Positions 13,518-26,980 of a stretch of 64,000 nucleotides of DNA are shown in pieces. A program made the translations under genes and the position numbers. Each line of letters begins with the position of its first letter. Position 1 is the first letter of the stretch. The notes under the pieces were generated by a model. That model made no database searches. It was not told the DNA's origin and saw only the letters and a program-made list of their open reading frames with translations. This stretch comes from Rotaria socialis (taxonomy: Eukaryota; Rotifera; Eurotatoria; Philodinida; Philodinidae), in assembly GCA_905331475.1 (NCBI GenBank), contig CAJNYU010001570.1:62001-126000 (forward strand), given 5' to 3'.

Positions 13518-15287
13518 TAATAAATAAGGATAAATGTTGTCATTTACAAAACTGTCAGCAATACTAAGTATTTATATCAACATCGTAAACAACAACAATA
13601 AAAAAAAAATACTTTTTTTGTCTATTTTTCTTTTCATTTTATTCTCGCTCATGTTATAACTGACGAGAGTGGATCTTTTGTCTTTCGACAATAAAAAAAA
13701 TATATAATGCTGTCTGACAGTCGCGTATAGACAACTTTATAGCAAGAAGAAACGAATATTTGTTGTTATTTTTTCTTTTGTTTTTAGAGAAAAAAGATAA
13801 ACATCTATAGATTTATGATTATATGAAATATTTCTTTTTTCTTTTAATGGTGATCATTATTGATCATAAATTACAAACAAAGTTTGATATGAATAAAATA
13901 GAAATGATTGTATCAAAGATTTATATTTAAGATATTAAATCATTTTCAAAGAAAATATTTCGAATAGAATATAGACCTAGTTATTGAAACTTCTCTATAT
14001 TGACATAAAGAGGAAATATTTTTTTTTATCCCACTTGTGGTATAACAGATAGTTGAAGATTGTTTTCATGATAAATTAATAATTTTTCCAAGATATTTCT
14101 TTATTTTTACATGTGTTCTCCAATTATCTCTTTTTACTTGAAATCTATCTTTATTTGATTATTTTTGTGAATATTTGTTCATTATTTTGCATGAAAGCAA
14201 ATATCAGTTCAATGACAGAAAATAAACTTTAATACTGTCGAAAAAGAGAAAAATCTGAAATGTTATCTTATTTGTTTCCGATTCGATTGAGATCTATTCC
14301 AGAATTGTAATAAAAAATAATCAAACTGTTTGAAGAAATCCGTAATATACTGTTGTTAAGAATAAAATCAATACTTTGCACTATTGTTTCAAGAATCACT
14401 TTACTCATCTTGTTAGTCTTCTTTGTTCATGTTAAACTTTTGATTCAGTTGATATGATATTGCCGACTTTTTTTAAAATCTTTGAGAAAGATCCAAAGGA
14501 TTTGGTTTACGAATTTCTGTGTTTTAATGCATGATAGTCATTTTTCAAGAAATTTACCATATTCCCTTTTTTGACTTGTTATCGGATCAAATTGAAAGTA
14601 GAACTTGTTTGCATGGACTCGACGAAAGCATACTGCAGGAAACATGTCTCATACAGAAAGAAATAACACGTATTCGACAAGTAGGAGAATACTAAATTCT
14701 TTATTTCTTTCTTCGTAGACCGATGATTACATTTCATCATTGGACGAAATGTACAAGACTGAAATACTCACAGGAATACCTCACAAATAATCCATTGCCA
14801 CACGATTCTGTTCAAACGCCTATCGAAATTGTTTGTGAACTCTCCCAGCATCATCTCATAAGTTTATAGTATTCTTGTTGTATTACCTTTGAAATCATTT
14901 ATTAGTTTGCATCAAAATGAATTGATATATACAAATTTTGTCATGTTCGATGCTTTCTTAGATTTTTTATATAGAAAAATTTACAAAACCGAGTAGAAAA
15001 TAATCGTATATAAGTACATGAGACACATTTGAACATTTTGTTTTTTACAAAAATTGTGAACTTGAATATGTTTATGAAAAAAGACTTTTCTACACTATCT
15101 TTATTGATTTCTGTTACACATCTCAGTCAACACGTATATTTTCTTTAATCTGTTCACGAATTGTACTTCTTCCAATATATAATCTAGCCAAACTTATTAG
15201 ATTCGATTTAGAATAGAATAAAATTTTAAAAACAAATTCATTTTTCAACTAATCCATTATTTGTTCTATTATAGATCATTAATAAAC
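13518..15287. other. Gene-free interval between PA2G4 and SUPV3L1
   Basis: Nothing coding is recognised. The first 100 bases are probably the PA2G4 3' untranslated region, with AATAAA-like signals near 13590. The rest is AT-rich with no repeat structure that I can see. Confidence 0.55.
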
Positions 15288-18200
15288 ATGATGAATATTA
15301 CTAGAAAGCAATTATTGACCATTGATTCGTGTTGTTTTCACTCTTATCAACGTTTGTTTTCATATTCAAAATTACTATATGGTCATTCGTACAAAATCAA
15401 ACGCATGCCAAATCTTAACGATAATAGACGACATGAAATATCATCAACATCAATTCATCATCAATATAAACTGCGTACACATGTTAATGATAAACTGATA
15501 GATAGTCTAAATCGAGATTTTCGGCCTAATGATGTTAAATTAATGATTCTCAAGGATGAGTTTGATCCACTTTCATTACAAAGCAATAACAAAGATATAA
15601 AAAGTGAGCAAGAACGTAAGAGTGTAAAGCAGCTTGAAAGAAGTAAGATGAACATTTATTTGCAGGTGACTATGATTTAAAAGAAATTTTTAGATGACCT
15701 TTTGCGTGTTATAAATGAATTCTATCGGAATGACGACGTTAAAAAATTAGCTACTGATCGAGGCCTTGATCTTCAACTCTTTAAAAATGCTTATGTTAGT
15801 TTTCGAAAATTTCTTATTCAATCAGCTGTTTTACCTGTTGACTTTCAAATCGTATTAAATGATATCATATGTGGTGCTGGTAAATATTTTCTTAGAAACT
15901 TTTATTTTCGTGAATTAATTCTGTTATGCACAGGTATTGTTACTGATATGTTTCCATTTTTTTTCCGGCATGCACAACAAATGTTTCCTCATTTGATATG
16001 TATGGATGATTTGAAAAAAATCAGTGATTTAAGGAATTCAGCTGACTGGTAAGTAAAATTCAATAAAAAAGAAAGAAAATATCATTTTGAATAAATAAAA
16101 TAAATGAATTGTGGTTTAGGTATCCAGATGTGAGAGCTTTACGGCGGAAAATTATTTTTCATGCTGGTCCAACAAATAGTGGCAAAGTATGTTACATTTT
16201 GTATGTATTATAAATATTTCTTCTTTCTTTTTTTGGTTTTCAACAGACGTATCATGCACTTCAACGTTTTATGAATAGTGAAAGTGGAATTTATTGTGGA
16301 CCTTTAAAATTACTGGCATCTGAAGTTTTTCATAAAACAAATGCTGCTGTAGATAATTGTTTTTCTTTTACTTTATTTTTATTATTTATGAAATATTGAA
16401 TATTTTCTTTAGGGTACAAAATGTGATTTAGTCACTGGTGAAGAACGTCGTTTTGGTGATTCTGATGGGAAAGCGGCGAGTCATATCGCATGTACTGTAG
16501 AAATGACCAATTTAAATACTGTTTGTACGTATTGCTTGACAGTTCTCTAGTCTATTTAAATACTTTTTGATAGATGATGTGGCTGTTATTGATGAAATTC
16601 AAATGATTCGCGATCCACAGCGTGGTTGGGCATGGACACGAGCTTTACTTGGTAAAATCAAATCATCTAGTTGACATTTCATTGTTTTCTTCTAGGTATT
16701 CAGGCAAAAGAAATTCATTTATGTGGAGAAATTTCCACGAGAGAATTAATAGAAGGCTTAACGGTTATCAGTGATGATGAACTTGAAATTCGAGAATATC
16801 AACGATTAACAAAATTAAATTATTTAGATCGAGCAGTAGGTAACCCTTCACATCATGAATATCTATTTTTTATTAGTTAGTTGATTTAATCTTATAGTAT
16901 CTCTTGTGAGAACTATGATTCATATTTAGGATCCTTTTTATAAATTATTAATAATAAAAGTCTTAAGATTGTATAATTATTGAGTTCGAAAGAGATTTGA
17001 CTTAAAATAGAGAATATTAAAATTGTAACAAGAATATATATTGCAATCTATTCAATGCTGACTTTCATTCCGTATGCTCATTCAATACGTTTTTCACTAC
17101 GATTAATTGAATTATTAAATGCTCTTGACAGAGTTTATCGATGCAATCACGTTAAATACTTCTCAGATATCCAACTATCATTTTTTCCCAACAGGAATGA
17201 CGTAAAATAGTAAATTAGAAATTCTTTAATGTTAGACATCCTTTCCATTGTAGTTGCGATTATTCGATGTGGAATGAGTCTCATATTAACAAAGTACAGG
17301 TTTTTATTTGAGTGTCTGAAGAGCTACTATCCATAAAAGTGCCATTTCACTCGCTTGTATTCTATATCAATTTGTCAATATCATTAGCCATGATTCGAAG
17401 CCATACCTAAGGATGATTGATATATCTTCAGGTTGAAACTTGTGAAAATGCCTGTCTTTGCTCACTCCTGGCTGTAGGAATATACATGACCAAATGGTTT
17501 GAGTAAAATATTTTGTTTTACACATCTCTAGAAACATTCGATAATGTGAAACCTGGCGATTGTTTTGTATGCTTCAATAAAAATGATATATTTCATGTAA
17601 CTCGCGAATTAGAAAGACGTGGTCATGAAGTTGCTGTTATATATGGATCTTTACCACCAAGTAATATTTAGCATGTTTATCTTTTTGTTTATAAATCATA
17701 TGCATATTTTATTAGGTACTAAACTATTACAAGCTCAACGTTTTAATGATCCAAATGATTTATGTAAAATCATGGTTGCTACAGATGCCATTGGTATGGG
17801 TCTTAATTTGTATGTATTTAACATATTTTCTGCTTCTTTGAAATCTGTTTGTTTTTGTTTGATATTTTTTCTAGAAGTATCAAACGTGTCATTTTCTATA
17901 GTCTGTCAAAACCACAATTAAATGAACAAGGTGAGAAAGAAAAAAATTATGTAACAACATCGCAAGCTCTACAAATTGCTGGTCGAGCTGGAAGGTAACT
18001 ACGGAGAAAATTATTTATGTGTATACTTTTTAATTTCTAACTCTATCTATTAGATTCGCAACTGCATTTCCGGATGGTGAAGTAACAACATTTCGACATG
18101 ATGATTCCTTGGTACTGAAAGATATTATTCATCGACAAGTAGAAACCATCAAAGTATGTTTTCGTTTAAAAGTCATTTGATATCTGAACATTTTGTATTA

Positions 18201-19513
18201 CAAAGCTCCACTCACGTGTTACATATGAATGAGGTTGCGAATTTCAATGTTGTTTTAATATGCCTATTTTATTTTTTGTGCATTATTTCTTTAAGTTTTT
18301 TACATGCTTCATGTGTATATTGTAGAAAAAAGACGGAAGATTTAACGAGTGTACAATGAAATCTATTATCTACATTATGATATCGAATATAAGACATATT
18401 TCCGAATATCAAAGGCTGAGAAAAAATAATAATAAATGATTGATCATGATATTCTTCATTTTTTAAGATGCTATTTGACATACATATATATATGTGTGTA
18501 TGTCTTGCGGCAAAGATGCGTCTGTTATCATTTTAGCTTCATTCAAATAAATCTCTATGTTATTATACATAAATCTTTTGAGAACTTTCAAATTCTTGAG
18601 TCTAGATAAACTATAAAAAAAAATTAAACTTGAAATAAAACATTGAACGGTACCTAAACCTTATCTCATTTAAAAGCATTTTTTGTCTCTGGGCAGATTA
18701 AAAAGAGATCTAATTATTGATTGCTTCCTATTGTTTTCTATAGCGTGCTGGACTACATCCAACTGCTGAACAAATTGAAATGTTTGCTTATTATCTACCT
18801 AAACATTCACTGTCGAATTTAATGGTATGTCTATAAAAAAAAAAGAAAGTTTAGATTTTATGAATAGATTCGTTTTATTTTAGGAAACATTTATAAATCT
18901 TTCACAATTAGATAATAATTTATTCTTTATGTGTAATATTGAAAATATGAAGTTTCTGGCAGATATGATTGAACATGTTCCATTACCGATTCGAGTTCGC
19001 TATGTATTTTCATGTGCTCCAATCAATAAAAATATGACTTTTGTTTGTTCTATGTACTTGAAAGTAAGCGAATCTGTCATTTTCAAGACGTTGATTCGAT
19101 ATTACGGTTTGCCTTCATAGTATGCTCGTCAGTTCAGTCTCAATGAACCAGCTACCTTTGATTGGCTCTCTAAACATGTAGATTGGCCACTTAAAACGCC
19201 GAATACAATTGCCAATTTAGTTCATTTAGAAGAAGTTTTCGATTGTTTTGATCTTTATTTATGGCTTAGGTGAAAATTTATCTGTTTTAAGCTGTGAAAT
19301 CATTCGAATATTGTTTTTTTTTCATTTATATTTAGTTCTCGTTTTAGTCAAATGTTTCCAGATAAAGAATTAGTTCAAAGTATTCAATCAGAACTCGACC
19401 GAATTATCCATACTGGCATACGAAACATTACTAAACTGGCTCATCAAGTCGATCATCTTCCAGATGCTAAAGACCATATTGTTAAAAATTCTCGTTTATC
19501 GTCATTATGTTGA
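15288..19513 (+). CDS. SUPV3L1: Mitochondrial ATP-dependent RNA helicase SUV3
   Basis: An NTP-dependent RNA helicase that unwinds substrates for polynucleotide phosphorylase in the mitochondrial degradosome. About 16 exons join in frame to 729 residues (human 786). Seen in order: an N-terminus rich in basic and hydroxyl residues and poor in acids, fitting a mitochondrial presequence; the SUV3 N-terminal helical domain; Walker [14 protein letters not shown] near 234-246; [12 protein letters not shown]; DExx box VIDEIQMI near 317-324; [50 protein letters not shown]; and the SUV3 C-terminal region through [18 protein letters not shown] and [13 protein letters not shown]. All motor motifs are intact. 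A serine (residue from 17660/17716) replaces the usual glycine after SLPP. Introns are mostly about 50-60 bases except those after 16839 (692 bases) and 18153 (590 bases). The frame is also open upstream of the ATG at 15288 without another ATG, so I start there. Confidence 0.96.
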
Positions 19514-20375
19514 AAATAAAAATAAAAGTAAAAATGCCATACTTACCGATGAGTATGATCACATAAAGAATTAATAAAATAGTAAATAGTAGATTGAAAT
19601 CAAACCTAAAATAGCATCATTTTACAGAATATTAGATCAGAAGGCGTGATAAAAACAAAATCGACTCAACGGTTCCTCTTGATCATTCTCAAATAATTCA
19701 ACAACCAGAAAATATTCTCTACTTTAATACCGTTTTCACTATATCTTTTATTAGGTGCTTTTTCAAAAAACAATATACTCTATCGTGCTGATGTTTGGTC
19801 AGATGCAATTTTTCAAACAATGACTTTTTTTTTTCGTCATTATTTGATTTGAAACTAAAAATAGTTGTATCAATTATATTTGATATTTTATACGTCATCA
19901 GTTTTATGTGTATTCATCAGTAAATAACTACAAGTTCCATTCGAGAGTCACGTAAAAGATTTGGATGTTCATATTTTCTTTAGGTATCTTTGCTTCTGTT
20001 TTTATTTTATTCTTCAGAAATAATGTTACAAATACATGACAATGAAATCAACGAAAAAAGAATATATAGATCGTCGTATCTTATTCATTTCTCTCTATGT
20101 AGTAGCAACAGCATTAGGCTGAGAACAACATCTATAGCATCTTATCAATTACCTATTTGAGTTTCATGTGTATATAAAGTTTTTTTCTAATAATCATACC
20201 AGAAATGATACATGAAGAAATAGTAATTAGAAAAATACTTTACAATTTATTCTTATAAACAGCAGAAACGAGTGTGTCAATGCATTTTACCAGCATTTCT
20301 CTTTGAGATTAAATTAAATTAATCGTTAATTGAATGTTTACAAATATGGATTTTCTGAAAAGGAAATGTATAAAT
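19514..20375. other. Gene-free interval after SUPV3L1
   Basis: AT-rich sequence, with the SUPV3L1 3' untranslated region in the first 100 bases or so (AATAAA-like at about 19518). No coding exon is seen. Confidence 0.55.
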
Positions 20376-20501
20376 CAGAGACGCGCACAGGACATAATTT
20401 TTTCTCCTGTTCGTGCCTGTCCTGTTGGCTACCTTAGTACTGGCGGGCGGTAGGACAGGGCACCAGGACAACAGGACCGTCCTGCCCTGTGCACGTCTCT
20501 G
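20376..20501. repeat. Short hAT-type MITE
   Basis: A 126-bp element with inverted ends CAGAGACGCGCACAGG and, on the other strand, CAGAGACGTGCACAGG. Flanks GTATAAAT (20368-20375) and GTATGAAT (20502-20509) match at 7 of 8 bases, an aged 8-bp duplication of hAT type. It is GC-rich compared with its surroundings and made largely of repeated CAGGAC/GTCCTG words. It shows no sequence likeness to the 10819 element beyond the first few end bases. Confidence 0.8.
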
Positions 20502-20807
20502 GTATGAATGCTTTAAAAGAAACTACTTTTTATATTAAATAAAATTCTTTTTACACCTGATAAAGATTGTCACAAATTATATAGCAACATTTTATACTTA
20601 GTATGCATGATGAAATAACGTTTCTAGAAAAAATTACACTCTCACATACATGTATATTTTCACATTATATCTTCCTGTTTGCTTCTAGTAAAATATTTAA
20701 TAGAAAACAAAATATCACAATCTCTGGCTTTAGTTTTATATTTTAGCAAAATAAAATGTTATCGTCTAAAAGCAACAGCCAGAAAAGATAAGTTTTTTCC
20801 AAGTGAA

Positions 20808-21359
20808 AATCTGAATCAACTAGATTTCGGTCGCTACCCGATTCGTCCCATTTCAAATTCGTCCTGTTGTAATTGACTCCTAATTCGTTCCATGCTTAAT
20901 TGGAATCTAATTTTTCGAAATTTCGTGATTAGCAGCATTTATTGGATGATGTTCAGTATAATAATCATGATACCTTATATCTCGTTGGTCTGCTGTGCAG
21001 TACGAAAGCAGCTTGGAAAACAACGAGCGCAAAGAAAATTTCTTTTATTTCTCTAGTAAGCCAAATAACTATCATGCTTAAGTTCACATAGAGCGAACGT
21101 TCAAAGTCTGCGTTGAACTTTGAAAGACATCAGTATACAAATAAGAGGGAAAATAAAACTGGCCAAGAAATAGAACAATAAATACAGTAATAGCGTTAAT
21201 GTAATCGTATTTTTCTTTGATAATAAATAGTTCTTTCTCTATAGCATACTATATTAATTGGCAAACAATCAGGGACGACCTAAGAAAAATATATATTGGG
21301 ACGAGTTGGGTATGGTACCAAACTGGGACGAATCGAGGCTAAATCCTAGATTTCAGATT
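20808..21359. repeat. Degenerate foldback element
   Basis: The ends are loosely inverted: AATCTGAAT..CTAGATTT..CGATTCGTCCCA on the left meets TGGGACGAATCG..AAATCCTAG..ATTTCAGATT on the right. The word GATTCGTCCCA and its complement recur inside both arms. It looks like an old, diverged transposon remnant. No target duplication can be recognised and no coding frame is present. Confidence 0.4.
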
Positions 21360-22930
21360 AGAATTAAATTCTAATTTAAATTGTTTTTCGTAAAAGTCAA
21401 TTTATATAACTTATATATGTTTAATAAATTTATTGCAAATACAGTTGTGTATAACTGTATCAGTCCATGAAAATCCATAAGATATAATTCATTTTGTTAA
21501 GTTTAAAGTAATGTCAATCAATCCAACATTTTTTATAACGCGTAATTAAGTCAGGTAATTATTGTCTATTTCAAAATGTTACGAAATAATTTGACACTTT
21601 TTCAACAAGCATGTCTCATATTTCATTTTTATCAATTTTTGATGCACTTAATTCTACCTGTTTCATTTCTGTAGTTGGAGTCTTCACGTACACAATCTTT
21701 TTCTCTATTATATTTTGGCTTCACACTTGCAACTCAACTACATATAATATCTAATATCGAATCAAGAGCTGTCCTATACTTTAAAGCAACAGAATATAAC
21801 TCAAATTTCAATTCTTACAGACTACATTGTATTTGTATCAGAACATTTCCTGTTCTTTAAAATTTTTCACATCTGTAAAAATAATCGTAGTGAATAGGAG
21901 ATTATGAATTTTGAAAACGTTTGTATTGATCGACAGTATCAATGATTAAAATTAGAAGTTATCAATTAGCTACTAGAACATATGACTTTAGAATCAGAGA
22001 ATCATATGCTATGCACGAATATGATGGAAAATATTTTTCTTGCATTATGTCCAATCTATCGACACTTTTCATGTTGATGACAACACATATGTGATAGTGC
22101 GTCTACTTGACGCTTGAGTCGTTCTCTACCGTATCGATCATTTAACGTCACATCCGAATTGTAACTAATCATAACTACGATAAAATGAAATATGTCATAA
22201 CAGGAAGCCAATGACAATATTATCCGTGATTTTATTTATGAAATTTATGATTTTATCTTGGGTAATTTTATCGCTTATTGTGTTGATTGAAATGATCTTG
22301 ATGGTTATGATGATGATAATGATGAGAGAGGTTCATTTTCGAGATGTGCACTTGAAATCAACCATTACAATAATCTATCTTGAATTAACGTTTTCGATAA
22401 ACGTAGTGAGATTATTGAATCACTTCCGAGTCGTTTGAAGAAAAATATCCATCTACACATACGTACACACGCACAATCAAGGTTTTTTTAAAAACATTTT
22501 CTTTTAAAATAAACATTTGCGTCATCGTCATATTTTTTGATTTTGTGCGACGTGAAATTTTACAATGATCAAATCAAGGATATAATTAATATAAATTCAT
22601 ACAACAATATGTGTACGATACAATATTCTTCTATGGCTAAAAAAAAAGAAAAAAAGAACGTAATATAGATCAAAACGGTCGTCGATTTTCATACTGACTA
22701 TAAGGGTGTTTTTTTTCTCATTTTTTTCTCTTCTTTTCTCGTCTTTGTTACTCGGTTGCCGTGCAGTTTTGATGATCTTCACCATTCTTCACTTTGTTCG
22801 TTCTTTTAATTTTCTTGCAACACTTTCTTTATTCCATCAGTCAGTTTTATTTGCTCTTTAAACAACAAAGAATAACAAATTGAAATATGATTTTGTGACT
22901 GATTAATTGAAATTGTGCATATTCGAATAG
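21360..22930. other. Upstream region of the WD40 gene, with possible lost exons
   Basis: No complete gene model fits. Two short pieces look exon-like: 22204-22261 (EANDNIIRDFIYEIYDFI before a GT) and 22404-22481 (EIIESLPSRLKKNIHLHI before a GT). The second recalls the C-linker of cyclic-nucleotide-gated channels. Neither joins the downstream WD40 exon in phase by any simple route I found. The missing 5' exon of that gene may also lie here. Confidence 0.35.
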
Positions 22931-25485
22931 AAACGTGAACGTAAAACAAAAGGAAGGAATCGTCCTAAAGGTGAATTTAAAGTTTGGCATAAGCTTATTA
23001 ATCAACGCACAATGACAACACCATCAAAAACAGTTGGTCAGTTAATCTTTCCTTGAAATCCGTCAATTTTTTGTTCATTTGATCCTTTTGTCTCTGCTTA
23101 TAATTATTCATATAATCAATTAGGTGATCAACGGCGTCCTTCGATTTCATTCCCTAATAGTGACACTTCGGGAGCGACTCGTACACGTCGAATGTCAACT
23201 ACCAAAGTAGTTGATCAACGTCCGAAACATTTAATGTTAGGTGATTTCGAATTGGCTAATGTTGTGTAAGATAATGGCGAACTAACCTGAGTGAATCACA
23301 AAAATGAATAATTAATCTCATTATAGGGACTGTGAAGAATACGTACTATGCTGTAAATACAGTCCTACTGGAGATGTGTTTGCTGTTGGTTTAGGTAATG
23401 GTACGATTAAGGTGAGTTTCATAGATGTTGAATATTGACTTGTAAAGAAAACTTTTTCTATTTATCACATTTCATTAGTGGCCTTCAGTTGATTTTAAGC
23501 ATGTTGGTTGTTTTACTTAGAAGGAACGAGCAGGTTCTTACGTATTACGGGAAATTTGAATATACAAAAAAAAGTCAATCTCATCACAGTTTTCTTTTCC
23601 ATTCTATAGTATTTATGTTAAAAGTAGATTATAAATTTTTTAGATCAGATTTCATTTTTGAAAATAAAACCTAAAACATCTATTTAGCTTCATAAATAAT
23701 TAAGAAATGTGTTTTGTATCCAGAGTTTATAATTAATTCATGCATGAAATATCAATATTAGTATTCCGAGCGAGAAATTTTATATTATTAATTTATAATA
23801 GGTACTATACAGTAATATAAATAGGTCATTTTCGATTTATTGAAGAAAAAACAAATTTCTAAATCCCAAGTAATTCTTGATTTTTTTGAGATCACAAAAT
23901 ATTCATTTGATTCTATCACTTTATTTTTGAAATATTTTGATGTTATTCATTAATTATTCATGTTCTGTTATAAATAATTTTTTTCTTGATAAGAACTATT
24001 TGCATATATATTTCAGTGAAGTAGTCATTTTATTATCAACAAAAAGGAAATATCTGCATTGAAATATATACTTGTACAAAAATAAATGAAATCATGCTTT
24101 TGCACATATCTATGAAAATTTAATTTATCGTAGAATCATTCAATCAGTTGTTGATTTGAAATGAACGATCTGAGTTATTGATTATATTTACTTCCTATCA
24201 TTGTAGATCTACTCAAAAACTGGTCAATTTCAATATGTTCTCACCGATGATGACACAAAAACAAGACGTAAATGAAAAAAAAAATCTATTCGCAATATAG
24301 TATATAATGAAATGTTCTCGTGTTTATTAGGTTATCCAGTAACATGTCTCAAGTTTTATGCAAGCAAAGACGACTTAAAAGCCGATCACCAAAAAATGTT
24401 AGCTGGTACTTGTAAGTATAATCGAATTGAGAGAAGTTTTCTTTTCTTTTCAAAAATAATTTTTATTTTATATAGATACGGCTGGCTATGTTAAAGTTTG
24501 GCATTATCCAACTCAACAATGTGTTTATACATTCGATGAAAAATCACGGCAGCCATTAACACTTGATTTTAATTGCAACTATACACGATTATATGTTGCT
24601 GGTAAAATATTTTGTCAGAACAGACAATAAATTTATTGTGTTTTTTTTTCGAAACTAGGTAGTGATTGTGTAATTAATTGTTATGATTTTACTACAAAAA
24701 AATTAATTCGACAATCACAAGCATCGTAAGATATCTAGTTTTGATTAATTAGTTCTCTTTTTTTATCTGTGATTAAAATTTTAAAAAAATAGAGAGAGCC
24801 GAGAAAGTATGGATGGTCATAAAAATCGTATTCATGCTATTCGTTCACATCCAGCTATGGAAACTGTTTTTCTTACTGGTGGATGGGATGAAACTGTTCA
24901 TTATTGGGATGAACGTGCACCACATTCACAAAAACATTTTGCTGGTCCTCATTTATGTGGTGATGCTTTAGATATTATTGCTGAACATCAAGTTATTTTA
25001 ACTGGTTCTTGGAGAAAAAATTCAACATTGCAGGTATGAAGACATATAGAAAATGAAAGTCCCTATATTAATTATGTTCAGATTTGGGATTTTTCAACTG
25101 GTGAATTAATTAAAGATGCTTTTCAAAACAATGCAACTTCTATGGTCAGTTATTTTGATATTATGATTTTGTTGTTTCCTTCATTTTTGTGTTGTAGCTT
25201 TATTGTACGAAATTCTGCCCGAAAGAATATATCTTATGTGCTGGTAATGATAAGAATGAAGCCATTATTTATGATTATTCAATATTACAGGTAATGATAG
25301 CATATTTAGTAAGGTTCTAATTTTTGTTTATGATTTTTCTTCTAAAAAATCAATAGATGGTCGGTGGTATAACAGATCTTGAAAATGCTGTCTATTGTGC
25401 TGATACAGATGTAAATCGGCCAAATATGATTGTTGGTTCAGCGAAAAATATTTTTATTGTCAATGATAAATCTCGTCATAGATAA
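22931..25485 (+). CDS. WD40-repeat protein (5' end unresolved)
   Basis: A predicted beta-propeller scaffold, partner unknown. Eleven exons (22931-23036, 23124-23265, 23327-23411, 24207-24267, 24331-24411, 24476-24601, 24659-24725, 24793-25033, 25082-25144, 25198-25290, 25357-25485) join in frame to about 397 residues. The N-terminal 90 residues are basic and Ser/Thr-rich (KRERKTKGRNRPKGEFKVWH). The propeller follows, with blade ends such as GLGNGTIKIYSKTG, YVKVWHYPTQQCVYTF, SDCVINCYDFTTKKLI, GGWDETVHYWDERAP, GSWRKNSTLQIWDFSTGELI and NDKNEAIIYDYS, about seven blades. The segment GPHLCGDALDI is distinctive but I cannot name the subfamily. No ATG precedes the first exon in frame after its acceptor, so either one exon is missing upstream or translation starts at the internal methionine MTTPSKTVG (23012). 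Introns are short except 23412-24206. Confidence 0.85.
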
Positions 25486-26980
25486 AGAAATAACATTATA
25501 TGTTGCCCTTTCTAACTAGATTACAAATGTGTGTGTGTGTGTGTGTGTCCTCTTTTTTAGTGAATTGCTTTCTATTCTTCGACAAATCATTACAACTAAT
25601 AATTTCAACGAGCAAAATAAAACATTGAAACGCTACAGTAACTTTATAATAAAGAAAATGCAAAATAATATGAAAAAATAATAAGTATGAAATAGAACAT
25701 TTCCTTTACGTTAGTAATGATAGATTTTTCGTACTTTTAGAACTCTTATAAATGATAGCTGAAAGAATAACTTCATGAGTCAATAAAAAGAAGTTATATA
25801 TTGCTGTCAATACTTAATTACCATGAAATCTTTGTCCTTGATGGCAGATTAATAAATCTAATAAAACAATTCATTTGTATGCCATTTAAACTTTCGTTTC
25901 ACAAGATGATCAAATTTTCTGAAAACGAGTTTAAACGCACAACAAGGGCGAAAAATAGATACTTTTCACTGACCGTAGAGGACCCGATTGTCATTCAGAC
26001 ACCCCCATTTTCTCTCAATTTTTTACCTTTTTTTTGTGTATTTCAACGCGTTTTCGAAAACTTTTGTCTGCTTGGATTGCTCATAAAGTTAAACATCTGA
26101 ATAAGCTTTACACTTTAAATAACATAGATATTTCCTGTGCTTGTTACATTATGCACAGTCGAAAACACATGATTTTTGGATCATGCTCTGCTTTTTGACG
26201 AAAATGTAAGTTTTATAAGAATTCTAGATTGTATTCAACCAAAGACATAATGTATATTAAGAAGCGACTGACACATTATGATAAATATGAAAAGTATGCA
26301 TGTGACATTCTTTTTATTATTATTTTCCTAATGATTGTGAAAAGATTAATTAGTTTTTTGCTAAAGATAAAGAATAAAGACTTGTAATTACAAAAAAAGT
26401 CTTTATTTGTAGTTATATACTTCATATAAATTTTCTTCCTTCGATTTCTGTTCGGTTCCATTCCAGTTGAAGAAAAAAAAATCAACACTATCTCTGCTAT
26501 AGAAATAGAATTCAATTGAAATTATAGTTAATTTAAAAGAATCTTAAACTCATCATATTATTTACAGATGTCATACTATCTATAGAATTAGATCCGAATA
26601 ATGAAGAATACATTTTTTCTTTTGAAGCATGATGTTAAAGGAATATTAAAGAGCAGGGTTGACGATGGATACTCTATACAGACCGTAATGAGAATGACAG
26701 CTCGTTGTAGTACATGAACTACACTTTTCCATGGCATATTGCAAGGATTAGGTTAAATTATGGTTAACACGATTGTCCTGATACAGATAGAATACAACGA
26801 TTGCTGCGCTAAGCAATAACAACTGAATTGTGTTTAATATTTTCATCATAATGGGATTACGCGAACAATATTTTTTGTCATAATTAATGAAATAGCTGTA
26901 CACAAACATACAAATAAACAAAATTGATTAGTTTTGTACTACAAACATATACGTATTTCACTAAATTTGAAAAAATAATA
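25486..26980. other. Gene-free interval with a TG microsatellite
   Basis: A (TG)n run of about nine units lies near 25528-25548, inside or just after the WD40 3' untranslated region. The rest is AT-rich with no coding exon that I can support. Confidence 0.55.

Noticed and set aside
15261-15287. Upstream extension of SUPV3L1 from a TTG
   Set aside because: The frame is open but lacks ATG; two ATGs follow at 15288 and 15291, and these fit a mitochondrial presequence.
15643-15681. Very short intron ending in TTTAAAAG within SUPV3L1
   Set aside because: It would be only 16-18 bases from the GT at 15666; the 51-base intron 15643-15693 keeps frame and has a normal donor GTAAGA.
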